Positions 1 to 9,778 of a DNA stretch of 64,000 nucleotides are shown here, piece after piece. The notes under the pieces were generated by a model. The model did no database searches. It saw nothing but the letters and a program-made list of their open reading frames with translations, and had not been told where the DNA came from. Made by a program: the position numbers and the translations under genes. The DNA is from Gammaproteobacteria bacterium. GTDB taxonomy: Bacteria > Pseudomonadota > Gammaproteobacteria > DSM-16500. The stretch spans positions 168,633 to 232,632 of the forward strand of contig JAJPGW010000004.1 in NCBI GenBank assembly GCA_021325575.1, read 5' to 3'. Within the stretch, counting starts at the first letter, position 1. Every line of letters starts with the position of its first letter.

Positions 1-2715
1 TGCAGTTAAGGTTTTCATTGAAGGGACGAGCAAATAGGCATACGCCTGGTGATGTGATCGTCCAACCCGTCCGCGCAATTGATGCAATTGTGCTAAACCA
101 AATTTATCCGCACGATTAATAATAATCGTATTGGCAGAAGGCACATCAATCCCGCTTTCAATAATCGTCGATGCGACCAGAATATTAAACCGTCGATGAT
201 AAAAATCCGACATCACTTGTTCAAGTTCGCGCTCTCGCATTTGCCCATGGGCATGCGCCACGCGCGCTTCGGGTACCCATTTTTCAATATCGCGCGCCAT
301 GCGTTCGATGGTTGCAACATCATTATGTAAAAAATAAACCTGACCACCGCGTAAAATTTCTCGCAAAATCGCTTCCTGAATAATCGGCGTTTCAAATTCA
401 TGAATAAAAGTTTTGATCGACAAGCGACGCGCAGGCGGTGTTGCAATAATCGAAAGATCTCGAATGCCTGAAAATGCCATGTTTAACGTGCGAGGAATCG
501 GTGTTGCTGTCAACGTTAAAATATCAACATTGGTGCGTAATGATTTTAAATATTCTTTTTGACGCACGCCAAATCGATGTTCTTCATCGATGACTAATAA
601 TCCGAGAGATTTGAATTTTACATCTTGTTGCAATAATTTATGCGTGCCGATAATGATATCGATTTTACCTTCGGCTAATTTTTCTATTGCGATTTTTTGA
701 TCTTTACCCGTTTTAAAACGCGACATCACCTCAATTTGAATCGGCCAATCGGCAAAACGGTCCTGGAAATTCTGAAAATGTTGTTGAGCAAGCAGGGTAG
801 TTGGAACTAACACTGCAACTTGTTTGCCATTTTGCACCGCTAAAAATGCAGCGCGCATCGCGACTTCTGTTTTGCCAAAACCCACATCGCCGCAGACTAA
901 TCTGTCCATGGGTTTTTCAGAGAGCATGTCTTGCGTCACCTGATCAATTGCATTTTGCTGATCGGGTGTTTCTTCAAATGGAAAAGCAGCCGCGAAAGCA
1001 GCCAGTTGTCCATCAGGGGTTTTCATTGCAACACCAGGTCGCGCTTCACGTTCCGCGTAAATTGCCAATAATTCCGCTGCAACATCGCGAATTTGTTCCG
1101 CCGCTTTGCGTCTTGCTTTTTGCCACTGTTCCGTACCGAGTTTGTAGAGCGGCGCATGTTCTGGATCTGATCCCGTGTAGCGACTAATCAAATGCAGTGA
1201 CGAAACGGGCACATATAATTTATCGCCGCCGGAATATTCAAGCGCTAAAAATTCCGCTAGATATTCACCCACATCCAAAGTTTGCATTCCCAAATAACGC
1301 CCAACGCCATGATCAATGTGCACAATCGGTGCGCCGATTTGTAGTTCTGTTAAATCCTTGATGATGGTTTCTGGATCTTGCGTCGTGACTTTTCTACGTC
1401 TGCGTTGCAGGATTTTTTTGCCAAATAATTGGGATTCGGCGATCAGTGCAATAGGTGGTGTTTCGAGCGTTAATCCTTCATCGAGCGCAGCCACGGTAAT
1501 CGCATATTGAAATTTTTCAGCTAAAAATTCTTGCCAAGAGTGCACTTCTTTCGGATAAAGTTGCAAAGTCGTTAATAACTGTAATAAGACTTCACGACGG
1601 CCGGCGGTTTCTGCGGCAAATAAAATTCGGCCTGAAAATTTCTGAATAAATTCTTTTAAGCCGGCAAAATCCGGCAAATTTTCCGGTGTTTTTTGTTCAT
1701 GAATAATGATGTCAGTGGGTGTTTCAAGAATTTTTTTTGGTGAGATAAATACTTCATCCGGTTTTAATATTGGATGCGTGACATCATGTGATCTTTGATC
1801 ATAACGCGAATTAATTTCCTGCCAGAATTCCTGCGCGCGTTGTTCGACATTTCCAATTTTCACCACAATATGTTTTTCAGGTAAATAATCCAAAAACGTC
1901 GCAGTTTTTTCAAAAAATAACGGCAAATAATATTCAATGCCCGGCGTATAAATCCCTTCGCTGATATCTTGGTACATCGGACAATTTAAAGGATTCCCAC
2001 TAAAATGACTGCGCCAACTTTGGCGAAAATATTCTATGGCTTCTTCATTCAAGGGAAACTCTTTCGCAGGCAACAATTCAATTTTATCGACTTTTTCAAG
2101 CGTGCGTTGCGTTTCAGGCGAAAAAGTCCGGATAGAATCAATTTCATCATCAAATAAATCAATCCGAAAGGGCAGATCACTTCCCATCGGAAATAAATCA
2201 ATAATCGATCCACGAACGGCAAACTCACCGTGTTCACGCACTTGCGGAACAGAACGATAGCCAGTTCGCGCGAGTTTATTTCGCGTTTCATCAATATTTA
2301 ATTTATCACGCAAATGCAGCAAAAAAATATTGCCTTCCAAAAATTCACGCGGCGGCAAGCGATGCATCAGATTGCTGATCGGCGTAATGACAGCCCCTTT
2401 TTTCAATGATGGAATTCGAAAAAGCGCCGACAAGCGACTGGAAATAATATCTTGATGCGGCGAAAAATGATCGTAGGGCAGTGTTTCCCAATCCGGAAAC
2501 GGAATAATGGGCACGGAATTTTTTTGAAAAAAGGCGATTTCATATTCCAGCCGCGTTGCCGTCATCATGTCATCGGTGATGATAAAAATCGGACAATTAC
2601 TCTCAGCAATAAGCGAGCTTAAGCTCAAGCTGGCGCTTGCGCCCGAAAGGTTTTCCCATTTACAAGGTCCTGAACCTTGGGGCATGGGTGGCTGTAAAGG
2701 ATTTATAATCGGCAT
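1..2715 (-). CDS. mfd: Transcription-repair coupling factor Mfd (C-terminus beyond window)
   Basis: Mfd is the ATP-driven translocase that removes stalled RNA polymerase from DNA lesions and recruits UvrA. The minus strand is open for 905 codons from ATG 2715 to the window edge. Usual length is about 1150 residues, so roughly the last 245 (end of the motor and the C-terminal regulatory domain) are missing. Visible parts are the UvrB-like N-terminal module, the RNA polymerase-interacting region with [11 protein letters not shown], and the first helicase motifs ([17 protein letters not shown], then [16 protein letters not shown]). It is divergent from the phosphodiesterase gene with only 52 bp between. 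uvrB, another repair gene, is elsewhere in the window. The identification is very firm. Confidence 0.97.
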   Translation of the reverse strand, partial: MPIINPLQPPMPQGSGPCKWENLSGASASLSLSSLIAESNCPIFIITDDMMTATRLEYEIAFFQKNSVPIIPFPDWETLPYDHFSPHQDIISSRLSALFRIPSLKKGAVITPISNLMHRLPPREFLEGNIFLLHLRDKLNIDETRNKLARTGYRSVPQVREHGEFAVRGSIIDLFPMGSDLPFRIDLFDDEIDSIRTFSPETQRTLEKVDKIELLPAKEFPLNEEAIEYFRQSWRSHFSGNPLNCPMYQDISEGIYTPGIEYYLPLFFEKTATFLDYLPEKHIVVKIGNVEQRAQEFWQEINSRYDQRSHDVTHPILKPDEVFISPKKILETPTDIIIHEQKTPENLPDFAGLKEFIQKFSGRILFAAETAGRREVLLQLLTTLQLYPKEVHSWQEFLAEKFQYAITVAALDEGLTLETPPIALIAESQLFGKKILQRRRRKVTTQDPETIIKDLTELQIGAPIVHIDHGVGRYLGMQTLDVGEYLAEFLALEYSGGDKLYVPVSSLHLISRYTGSDPEHAPLYKLGTEQWQKARRKAAEQIRDVAAELLAIYAEREARPGVAMKTPDGQLAAFAAAFPFEETPDQQNAIDQVTQDMLSEKPMDRLVCGDVGFGKTEVAMRAAFLAVQNGKQVAVLVPTTLLAQQHFQNFQDRFADWPIQIEVMSRFKTGKDQKIAIEKLAEGKIDIIIGTHKLLQQDVKFKSLGLLVIDEEHRFGVRQKEYLKSLRTNVDILTLTATPIPRTLNMAFSGIRDLSIIATPPARRLSIKTFIHEFETPIIQEAILREILRGGQVYFLHNDVATIERMARDIEKWVPEARVAHAHGQMRERELEQVMSDFYHRRFNILVASTIIESGIDVPSANTIIINRADKFGLAQLHQLRGRVGRSHHQAYAYLLVPSMKTLTA

Positions 2716-2767
2716 GGGTTGGAAAGTATAACTTGCTTAAAATAATGTGCAAAGTTTATCATAAAGT

Positions 2768-3529
2768 ATGAGCAGAAGAATTACTTTTGATCCTCCCATC
2801 ATCGCCCACCGCGGTGTCAGCCGAATGGCACCCGAAAATACCCTTGCTGCCTTCCGCAAAGCCAAAGAACTAGGCATCCATTGGGTCGAATTCGACGTCA
2901 TGCTCTCATCGGATGATATCGCCGTTGTCATTCATGATGAGACCTTGGATCGGACCACGGGTTTTAATGGCAATGTGGGTGATTTTCCCTACCGTTTTTT
3001 AAAAACATTAGACGCAGGATCCTGGTTTGATCCGTCTTTTTCCAAAGAAAGAATCCCAACCTTGGCAGATGTGATTAATCTACTGAATGAGCTGAAATTA
3101 TCCGCAAATATTGAAATCAAGGCGCAACCCGGCAAGGAGGACCAAACTGTTAAACGGGTGATGGATGTGATCGAAGCGCATTGGGGAAATATCTCAATGC
3201 CGCCGCTCATTTCCAGTTTTTCAATTTCTATTCTGGAAAAAATCCGTGCCCATTCCGCGCGCAGTTTAATTGGATTTTTAATGCATGAGTGGCGAAAAGA
3301 CTGGGAAGATGTCTGTGATGACCTGCAGGCAATTGCTGTGGATGTTAACCATAAAATTCTGGATCCGGAAAAAGTAAAAAGTATTAAAGCCACACAACGA
3401 GCCCTATTGGCTTATACCGTCAATGATGTAGGGCTCGCAAACAAGCTCTATTCCTGGGGTGTGGACGCCGTATTCAGTGATACCCCTAACGAATTGCTCA
3501 AAGGTGCAATAAAGCCTGGTTTAGGTTAA
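2768..3529 (+). CDS. Cytoplasmic glycerophosphodiester phosphodiesterase (UgpQ-like)
   Basis: This 253-residue protein belongs to the GDPD family, which hydrolyses glycerophosphodiesters to glycerol-3-phosphate and an alcohol. Family landmarks are present: AHRG at residues 13-16, APENT near 22, VEFDV near 40 with the metal-binding Glu and Asp, and IHDETLDRTT around 55. There is no signal peptide, and the length matches cytoplasmic UgpQ rather than periplasmic GlpQ. It starts 52 bp from divergent mfd with no strong Shine-Dalgarno. An HdeD-like gene follows 35 bp downstream. Its product could be made from the same pool that GlpK feeds, but the two genes are 12 kb apart, so a link is inference. 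Confidence 0.9.
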   Translation: MSRRITFDPPIIAHRGVSRMAPENTLAAFRKAKELGIHWVEFDVMLSSDDIAVVIHDETLDRTTGFNGNVGDFPYRFLKTLDAGSWFDPSFSKERIPTLADVINLLNELKLSANIEIKAQPGKEDQTVKRVMDVIEAHWGNISMPPLISSFSISILEKIRAHSARSLIGFLMHEWRKDWEDVCDDLQAIAVDVNHKILDPEKVKSIKATQRALLAYTVNDVGLANKLYSWGVDAVFSDTPNELLKGAIKPGLG

Positions 3530-3564
3530 ACTGATTAGGTGAATGGACTAAGGAGAGGGACATC

Positions 3565-4131
3565 ATGACTTTTGCATTTGGAAGCGGTTTGGATTTAGTT
3601 GCCTTCAGCAAAAACTGGGGCAAATTTCTTGTGTGGGGAATCATCCTACTTATTTTAGGTTTACTCGCAATTGGTTTTGCGACGTTTACGACCTTACTTT
3701 CTGTCATTGCGCTGGGTTTTTTCTTTTTTGCGAGCGGCATCGTCCTGATTATCGACACTCTCACGTTTAGACAACGCAAACGAAAAGGCTTTGTTATTCA
3801 TCTAATCATGGGCGTTTTGTATTTACTGTTGGGCGTTGTTTTAATCGGAAACCCAATTTGGGCATCTGTTTCCCTCACGCTCTTTTTAGGCGTCTTTTAT
3901 CTTGTACTCGGATTGTTCCGAATTTTTTATTCATCCTATGTGCAATTACCCAAATGGGGTTGGGTGTTATTTAACGGTGTTATTTCCTTACTGTTAGGTT
4001 TACTCATTCTCTATCATTGGCCGGAATCAAGCTTGTTTATTATCGGCTTGTTTGTGGGGATCGATTTACTCTTCGCTGGATGGGCTTATATTATGGCGGC
4101 GCTGGCGGGTAAGGCGTTAGTTTCTCGGTGA
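3565..4131 (+). CDS. HdeD-family (DUF308) membrane protein
   Basis: This 188-residue, very hydrophobic protein has about six membrane segments arranged as three hairpins, with the repeated G-x-L-L-x-L-G pattern of the HdeD/DUF308 family (for example ILLILGLLAIG and VLYLLLGVVLIG). HdeD of E. coli is linked to acid resistance, but most members have no proven function. The start is supported by AGGAGAGG about 9 bp upstream of ATG 3565. It probably shares a transcript with the phosphodiesterase gene and ends at a strong terminator just downstream. Confidence 0.85.
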   Translation: MTFAFGSGLDLVAFSKNWGKFLVWGIILLILGLLAIGFATFTTLLSVIALGFFFFASGIVLIIDTLTFRQRKRKGFVIHLIMGVLYLLLGVVLIGNPIWASVSLTLFLGVFYLVLGLFRIFYSSYVQLPKWGWVLFNGVISLLLGLLILYHWPESSLFIIGLFVGIDLLFAGWAYIMAALAGKALVSR

Positions 4132-4145
4132 TTTGTTCTTTTTTC

Positions 4146-4179
4146 AAAAAAACCGCGGTCTTGGCTGCGGTTTTTTTTT
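4146..4179 (+). terminator. Rho-independent terminator after the HdeD-like gene
   Basis: A perfect stem AAAAAAACCGC / GCGGTTTTTTT with a 10-nt loop is followed by a run of T. It lies 15 bp after the HdeD-like stop codon and insulates the next gene and its own promoter. Confidence 0.9.
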
Positions 4180-4231
4180 ATCTCATCTCATGATTAAAAT
4201 AGATCTAACTTATTGATTATATTAAAATGAA

Positions 4232-4296
4232 CTTAAATACTCTTAAGCAAATTTTAAGTTTGTCTTAAGGGAAGTTTAATCCCACTGGCCTATAGT
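4232..4296 (+). promoter_or_regulatory. PmrA-like promoter with five tandem half-sites
   Basis: Five TTAA-centred half-sites lie head to tail: CTTAAA 4232, CTTAAG 4242, TTTAAG 4253, CTTAAG 4264 and TTTAAT 4275. The last four are spaced exactly 11 bp apart and the first is 10 bp from the second. The final half-site starts 16 bp before a -10 box TATAGT at 4291, so it sits where a -35 box would be. The known PmrA site of Legionella and Coxiella is a tandem cTTAAt-type repeat with an 11-bp period overlapping the -35 region. The match is seen in the sequence; binding by PmrA is inferred. Confidence 0.75.
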
Positions 4297-4336
4297 GAAA
4301 GTATGATTAAAAATTATACAGAACTATAGGTGAGTT

Positions 4337-5845
4337 ATGCAAAGACTTTTTAGTGACATTGAAAGTAAGCGTTCAATCGGTAGTGTTGAATCCAAGTCAT
4401 TGGAATTAATGCAATCGCTAGTCGCAAATCCAGTTCATGTAATTGAAATAGAATCAAAAGCCACTGAAGTCAAAGATGATAGAGTCGCGGAGTTACGAAA
4501 AAAACGCGCTGAAATTCTGCAATGTATTAAAATAATTAAAAGAGGAATCAGAAAACGTCATCGTCCGATCCAAATTACCATGTTATTAGCCATGGGTATT
4601 ACTGCAATTATCATGATTGATCAAAGTAGGAGGTATAATCAATTTAAAGAACAACAAGCGGAATTAGATTTTAGACAGTTGCCATTAACTAACGAATTAA
4701 GTTCTTTAGAAAATATATTTGCCTATCTGAAAAAATCCGTTTTGGAATTCTGGAATATAGATTTCTTGAATCATCATTATTTTGATCTAGATTGTTATTG
4801 GTATCACCCATTCAGAAACCACCAAGAATGGTTTGGTCCTTGCCATCAATTAATAGTTTCTTCAAATGAACCATCGCTCTCTTGTCGATACCCAGGACGT
4901 GACTGGGATACTAATTGTCCACCGGGTCCTCCTGTCTATCCTTGTGGTGAAATCGGATGGCGCCCTTGTTTACCAAGCGCACCTGTTCAGTGGTATACCG
5001 ATACATGTGGCGCGATAGACATTTTTAATCAAACACAATATGGGTGCGAAGCATGGTTTGGGCAACCCTCTATATATGCTTGTTTTGATCTGATCAAAGA
5101 TCATTGTTTCACATTACAAAATATGACATCAATCGGTATGCGAATTTCTAATGTGACTAGCATGATAGTCAATCTAGGCGATTTTTATGAAGCCGTTGGC
5201 GGCGTAGCAATTTATTATTTGTTATCTTGCGGTCTTGGAGAAGTTGCACCTTCAGTTGTTATCGCGTTGACACTGCTCACGCACATGTTTACGAATTGTT
5301 TGACTTCGCGATTTTTTAGTCTTTCTGAAGACGATGAGGATGAAGTATTAACAGCTGCGGATAAGTATGCTATTGAAGGTGATTTTTCTTCTTATCCCAA
5401 AATGTTAAAAAGTTTTCAAAATTCACTTCCAGAAGTTGAAAATAAACTTGCTCTAGCTGACAGACGTCAGGCATTTGTCATGGCATCTCGAGCAGAACCC
5501 GAAGAAACTCCATTAAGTTTAGTCTGGAATGATCCGATAGGGGAGCCTAAGTTAGCAAAAATGATTCTTGATATGGCTTGCTTAACTGAAGATTCACAAA
5601 TATTCAGTGCCTCAAAACCTAGTCGTTTTACTTTTTTTATTATTGGTTCCCATCTTCGCAATTCGCAACCAGATCAAATTGGAAGACTAAATCCTCTGTA
5701 TTCATTTTTTAGCAGATTGCAACATGAAACATCCACTGGTGAAAAATATGATGAAAAACAGGGGAAACATTCTGCTGAAGCCGTGGTGAATCATATTTAT
5801 GAATTTGCAGGGTTTGTTCCTGTGAAAGCGGGTACTATGCGATAA
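4337..5845 (+). CDS. Unknown protein, two membrane segments, Cys-rich loop; candidate type IV effector
   Basis: This 502-residue protein matches no family I recognise. Residues 40-77 are highly charged and end in a basic stretch before a first membrane segment (about 78-95). A second hydrophobic stretch lies at about 288-320. Between them, residues 153-257 hold ten cysteines along with many Pro, Trp and Gly, as expected of a disulfide-stabilised domain in an oxidising compartment. The C-terminal 180 residues are soluble and charged. The basic flank predicts the loop on the far side of the membrane. AGGTGAG lies 5 bp before the ATG. The preceding PmrA-like promoter suggests a Dot/Icm effector; this is inference. 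Confidence 0.6.
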   Translation: MQRLFSDIESKRSIGSVESKSLELMQSLVANPVHVIEIESKATEVKDDRVAELRKKRAEILQCIKIIKRGIRKRHRPIQITMLLAMGITAIIMIDQSRRYNQFKEQQAELDFRQLPLTNELSSLENIFAYLKKSVLEFWNIDFLNHHYFDLDCYWYHPFRNHQEWFGPCHQLIVSSNEPSLSCRYPGRDWDTNCPPGPPVYPCGEIGWRPCLPSAPVQWYTDTCGAIDIFNQTQYGCEAWFGQPSIYACFDLIKDHCFTLQNMTSIGMRISNVTSMIVNLGDFYEAVGGVAIYYLLSCGLGEVAPSVVIALTLLTHMFTNCLTSRFFSLSEDDEDEVLTAADKYAIEGDFSSYPKMLKSFQNSLPEVENKLALADRRQAFVMASRAEPEETPLSLVWNDPIGEPKLAKMILDMACLTEDSQIFSASKPSRFTFFIIGSHLRNSQPDQIGRLNPLYSFFSRLQHETSTGEKYDEKQGKHSAEAVVNHIYEFAGFVPVKAGTMR

Positions 5846-5879
5846 AATTTTATCATATATATTACTTACACCAAACAAA

Positions 5880-7688
5880 CTATTTCCCCTTCAACCTCAT
5901 ATTCTTAATCTGCTTCATCATCGTCTCATACCCCAACTCAACAATTTTATTCTCCACTTTTTTATTGGAGTACAACATCGGATAACTCGTGAGATCAACG
6001 CTCACAAAAAGATCGGCGATTAAGCTGTTTTGTTGAGATTTAACGATGGAGCTGACAATCAGTGATTTTAAAAAAGTATCGACAAAAGGTGGAAATTTGT
6101 AATCAAAAGCCAAACCAAATTTGCCTAAAAAAGCTTGCCAGAACGTTAAAATCGGTGGGAAAGAATATTTGTGATTGCCGCCGTTGCCGCTTAATTCGAC
6201 GGCGATGATCGTTCCGCGTTGGCCGATGGTGTGGCGCATGACATCGACCGGTAAGTTGTTTAAGAGGCCGCCGTCGAAGTGTAATTCACCATCAATGATC
6301 ATGGGAGGAATAATGCCAGGGATGGCGACGGATGCGCGAACTTTTTCCCACAGTGTCCCTTCTTTGTGAAGAGTTTCTGAATTTTTAGCGAGATTGGTTG
6401 AGATGCAGGAAAAAGGCAGCCATAAATCCTCTATTTGAATATCGCCGTAAAGTTTTTGAAAAATAGTGGTGAGACCTTTGGCATTGAAAAGAGAAATAGC
6501 AGGCCAGGTTAAATTGCGCCAGGAGACACTGCCGCGGGAGCCCTCGATGATTTTGCGGTAATCATCTAGCGTTTCTTCGGCCGATAAATTAATGGAATAA
6601 AAAGATCCGATCACAGCCCCTACACTCGTTCCGCAAATAATATCAATCGGGATGCCCGCTTCTTCGAGTGCTTTAATTGCGCCTGCATGGGCCCAACCGC
6701 GTGTGCCGCCGCCACCTAAAACTAAACCAACGGCTTTGTTACGCATAAAGCGAATCAGTCGACGATAATCTTTTATCCTGTCGATTTTGATATGGTGATG
6801 CAGACCAAAATTAGTGAGCGCGAGCCATTTGGCGGTGTCTTTGGGTAAAACCGTATTTTTGTCATGCACTAAAATTAATTCGGGGCAAATTTTATTGGTT
6901 TCATAAAAGTGTTTGATTTGCGCTTTAACGTAATCACTTAACTCACTGGGGTCCTTACTATTTGCAATGATGTAAAGCATATCTGCTTTCTCGGTACTGT
7001 ATTTTGCAAGTTCCGTGTCATTGGGTTTTAGCAGATAAATAAATTTTTGTTTGATGCGCTTAATATTTTTTTCTCGTGCATTATCGACAATCGATTGAAT
7101 TTTTGCGCGTGCAGAAGTATCTTCCGTCAGATGATATTCAGAAATTAAAATTAAACTGATTAATCCTGAAACGTGTTCATGCATTTTTGCCGCGAAATCA
7201 TTTACATTCACTTTGTCATTGGCAGGCATCACGACAATATGTCGTTTAAATTTTTCAGAAGAAAGAGTTTGTATAATTTGATGTGAGCGAGAGAGTACCG
7301 GTTTTATCAAATTAAATAAAACAGCAGGGTATTGATTACAAACGGCGCTAAAAGCTTCACTGGGTAATTTATAAAGAATCGATTCTTTTTTTGCGCGTAT
7401 GGTCGTTGCGCGCGGATCGCCTGAGAGTGCGCCGAGTTCGCCTACGGTTTCACCAGGGAATATGTCACCGACCGTTTTGTTTTCACCGCTTACGGTGGTA
7501 AAAACGGAAACCAATTCACCATCCAATAAAAGTTCGACCGATTCTGAAGGATCCCCTTGATAATACAAGACTTCATTTTTATCTAATTCAACTTTTTCAA
7601 ATTGAGGGAGTAGCTTGCGTACGGCGCGCTTAGGAAGCGATGAGAAGATTTTGCTCGTTCGTAACAAAGTTGTTAATTCATCATCCAT
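5880..7688 (-). CDS. cNMP-binding domain + patatin-like phospholipase (NTE type)
   Basis: This 602-residue protein has three parts. Residues 10-140 form a cyclic-nucleotide-binding/CAP-like domain, with GDIFPGETVGELGALSGDPR as the phosphate-binding cassette. Residues 150-300 are a middle region. Residues 318-480 form the patatin lipase core: GGGGTRGWAHAG (325-336) is the oxyanion hole, GTSVG has nucleophile Ser355, and DGG carries catalytic Asp472. This is the architecture of neuropathy target esterase relatives, which hydrolyse lysophospholipids. There is no membrane segment or signal peptide. It is convergent with the Cys-rich gene and divergent from cvpA. Whether it is a housekeeping enzyme or secreted cannot be told from sequence. 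Confidence 0.9.
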   Translation of the reverse strand: MDDELTTLLRTSKIFSSLPKRAVRKLLPQFEKVELDKNEVLYYQGDPSESVELLLDGELVSVFTTVSGENKTVGDIFPGETVGELGALSGDPRATTIRAKKESILYKLPSEAFSAVCNQYPAVLFNLIKPVLSRSHQIIQTLSSEKFKRHIVVMPANDKVNVNDFAAKMHEHVSGLISLILISEYHLTEDTSARAKIQSIVDNAREKNIKRIKQKFIYLLKPNDTELAKYSTEKADMLYIIANSKDPSELSDYVKAQIKHFYETNKICPELILVHDKNTVLPKDTAKWLALTNFGLHHHIKIDRIKDYRRLIRFMRNKAVGLVLGGGGTRGWAHAGAIKALEEAGIPIDIICGTSVGAVIGSFYSINLSAEETLDDYRKIIEGSRGSVSWRNLTWPAISLFNAKGLTTIFQKLYGDIQIEDLWLPFSCISTNLAKNSETLHKEGTLWEKVRASVAIPGIIPPMIIDGELHFDGGLLNNLPVDVMRHTIGQRGTIIAVELSGNGGNHKYSFPPILTFWQAFLGKFGLAFDYKFPPFVDTFLKSLIVSSIVKSQQNSLIADLFVSVDLTSYPMLYSNKKVENKIVELGYETMMKQIKNMRLKGK

Positions 7689-7768
7689 GATGATTTTTAA
7701 CCTTTTCTATAAAAAAGTGAATATAATATATAGTAAGATGTTTCTATTATTTGTGAAAGGATTTGATT

Positions 7769-8389
7769 ATGGGAAACTTTAATAATTTTAATGCGGTGGA
7801 TTATGTAGTTCTTGCGATTTTCCTGCTTTCTTTGCTCGGCGGCATACTCCGCGGGCTAATCAGGGAAATTTTAGGGGTCCTGACCTGGGTCGCCGCGTTT
7901 ATTGTTTCAACGCTCTTTGCAGGACGCTTGGCTGCTGTGTTTATGGGTACGGATGCACAATCAACCGCATCGGCCACGCCTGATCAATCGTCTTCAATGG
8001 TTGCGCTCGGCATTAGCTTCGTTGCGATTTTTATCGGCGTTTTGATTATTGGCAAAATCCTTTCATTTTTAATTTCCAAAGCCGTCTCGGGCAGCGGACT
8101 GGGGCTTTTGAATCGGTTTTTCGGGGGGTTGTTTGGTTTACTGCGCGGTTTACTGATTACAGTTTTTCTGATGTTTGTCGTGCAATTTACGCCACTTACG
8201 TCGCAATCGTATTGGACAAATTCCTACTTTGTAAAAGCATTTAGTCCTCTCGTACAATGGGTCAATGAAGCTATTCAACCCGGCATGACCAGTCTAAAAG
8301 CCAAAGTAGATCAGACTATCCAGAATGTGAATAGTCAGTATCTACAAGGCGGCGCTAGCACGACGAATACCACCGGTAATAAACAATAA
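7769..8389 (+). CDS. cvpA: CvpA-family membrane protein
   Basis: The 206-residue protein has four membrane helices and the CvpA signature, including DYVVLAIFLLSLLGGILRGL at the N-terminus and LLNRFFGGLFGLLRG in the third segment. CvpA is needed for colicin V export in E. coli and for bile and envelope stress tolerance in other bacteria. ATG 7769 is chosen because GTGAAAGGA lies 8 bp before it; a TTG two codons upstream is in frame but too close to that site. The C-terminal 40 residues are soluble, Gln- and Thr-rich. In many gammaproteobacteria cvpA precedes purF, but here a convergent gene follows. Confidence 0.9.
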   Translation: MGNFNNFNAVDYVVLAIFLLSLLGGILRGLIREILGVLTWVAAFIVSTLFAGRLAAVFMGTDAQSTASATPDQSSSMVALGISFVAIFIGVLIIGKILSFLISKAVSGSGLGLLNRFFGGLFGLLRGLLITVFLMFVVQFTPLTSQSYWTNSYFVKAFSPLVQWVNEAIQPGMTSLKAKVDQTIQNVNSQYLQGGASTTNTTGNKQ

Positions 8390-8406
8390 AAGTTGTTTAT
8401 ACCAGC

Positions 8407-9669
8407 TTACTTTTTTTTTGCACCAATCGTGATGTAAATGTCATCGGGATATTGAAATTGGCCGGAATAGAGCGTATTTCCGATGCTGAAATATTTTTTC
8501 ATCTTGTCGGCGTTTACATTGCTTAAGCAATCCAGAATGCTCTGATTGGGGTTGGTGCAATACAGAGAATTATAATCATATAATCCAGTCAACGTATTCG
8601 CATCCGTATAATGAAACGTTTCATAATTTGTGAGCGTCCAATTATGACCTGGCTGACTTGGAGCGGCAAAATAAATCGTTCTGACTGCCGGCATATTGCC
8701 ATGCGAAGTAGAAAGCGCGCCATTCATTAACACTGTATTAAATGGATGATTTTGCGCATCACGAAGGATTTTGGCTTCGTCCATGTGAGTGTGCGCTGCC
8801 AAAACGCCAATAATGACATCTTGATATTGATTAAGAATTTTCACAAATGCCGTATTATCTTGATCGATATAAAACGGTGAATGATCGTAGACATTAAATC
8901 CGGGTGGAATGTGAGTTGCAATCAATACTGAATCACCTTTTGCACGGGCATCTTGTAATTGTGGGACCAGAAAGTCGTTTAATTCAGCTTGGGCTTGATC
9001 TTCGGTTGTGCCTGCTCGTTTAACTGAAAATAACACGGTATTTAAGGCAATTATTCTGAGTTTTGGTTGAATATAACCTGCGTAATAACCAAAGGTTTTG
9101 TTGGTATCGTCCTTGATAGGTAAAAGACAAGGATAAATATTGTTGCCGCATTGAGTGCCCGTTGATAAAAAGCCATCTGCCCAGCCACTATTCGTTGCAA
9201 CGTCATAAGGACTTTGAGGTTTAGGAATTTTTATGTTTCTGAACACACCGTAATTGACGTCTAATGAATCATTGTTGCCAAACACATAAAAAATAGGTGT
9301 TTGTGGAAAATGTTTTTTTAATTCAGCAAACACTTCTGTCTCACTGTCTGTCACAAATTTAGAAGTAGATCGAATATGTCCGACGACATCGCCTAAAAAT
9401 ACTATAAATTGAGGATTAGGAACCGCGCCGCTCTGGATATTTTTTTGTAAAGTATCCAATAAATTTATAAAAGTAGGTTGGTCGAGGTCATTAGTAGGAT
9501 CAAACCCTTTAGGCATGATATCCATAGGATGCGTCGAGGTCGTATCCAAATGGATATCAGAAATTACTAGAAAATTGCCGACCTCTTTAACAGTTGCCGC
9601 TGCCGCAAGACTTAAACAGGCGAAAGATAAAATAATCGCCGTAACCCATTGATAAATAAATTTTTTCAT
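8407..9669 (-). CDS. Secreted calcineurin-like metallophosphoesterase (acid-sphingomyelinase type)
   Basis: This 420-residue protein has a clear Sec signal peptide (Lys-Lys start, hydrophobic core, cleavage near ALAAA at about 25). The metal-binding motifs occur in order: SDIHLD, GDVVGH, FGNND, ATHIPPG and AAHTH. The spacing and the GNND and HIPPG motifs fit the acid sphingomyelinase-like phosphodiesterase branch rather than small protein phosphatases. Cysteine pairs (TQCGNNIYPC, CTNPNQSILDC) suit an exported enzyme. Substrates could be sphingomyelin, nucleotides or another phosphodiester. A secreted enzyme of this type would fit a life in contact with eukaryotic membranes, which is inference. 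Confidence 0.85.
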   Translation of the reverse strand: MKKFIYQWVTAIILSFACLSLAAAATVKEVGNFLVISDIHLDTTSTHPMDIMPKGFDPTNDLDQPTFINLLDTLQKNIQSGAVPNPQFIVFLGDVVGHIRSTSKFVTDSETEVFAELKKHFPQTPIFYVFGNNDSLDVNYGVFRNIKIPKPQSPYDVATNSGWADGFLSTGTQCGNNIYPCLLPIKDDTNKTFGYYAGYIQPKLRIIALNTVLFSVKRAGTTEDQAQAELNDFLVPQLQDARAKGDSVLIATHIPPGFNVYDHSPFYIDQDNTAFVKILNQYQDVIIGVLAAHTHMDEAKILRDAQNHPFNTVLMNGALSTSHGNMPAVRTIYFAAPSQPGHNWTLTNYETFHYTDANTLTGLYDYNSLYCTNPNQSILDCLSNVNADKMKKYFSIGNTLYSGQFQYPDDIYITIGAKKK

Positions 9670-9778
9670 AAATGTCCTCGAAAAGTAGTGTCCATTTTAT
9701 ACACTAATTGATATAAAAAAGCAATTTAGTAATGAATTCAAAAAATGGTATCATCTTTTTTTTACAACGAGGTGATTT

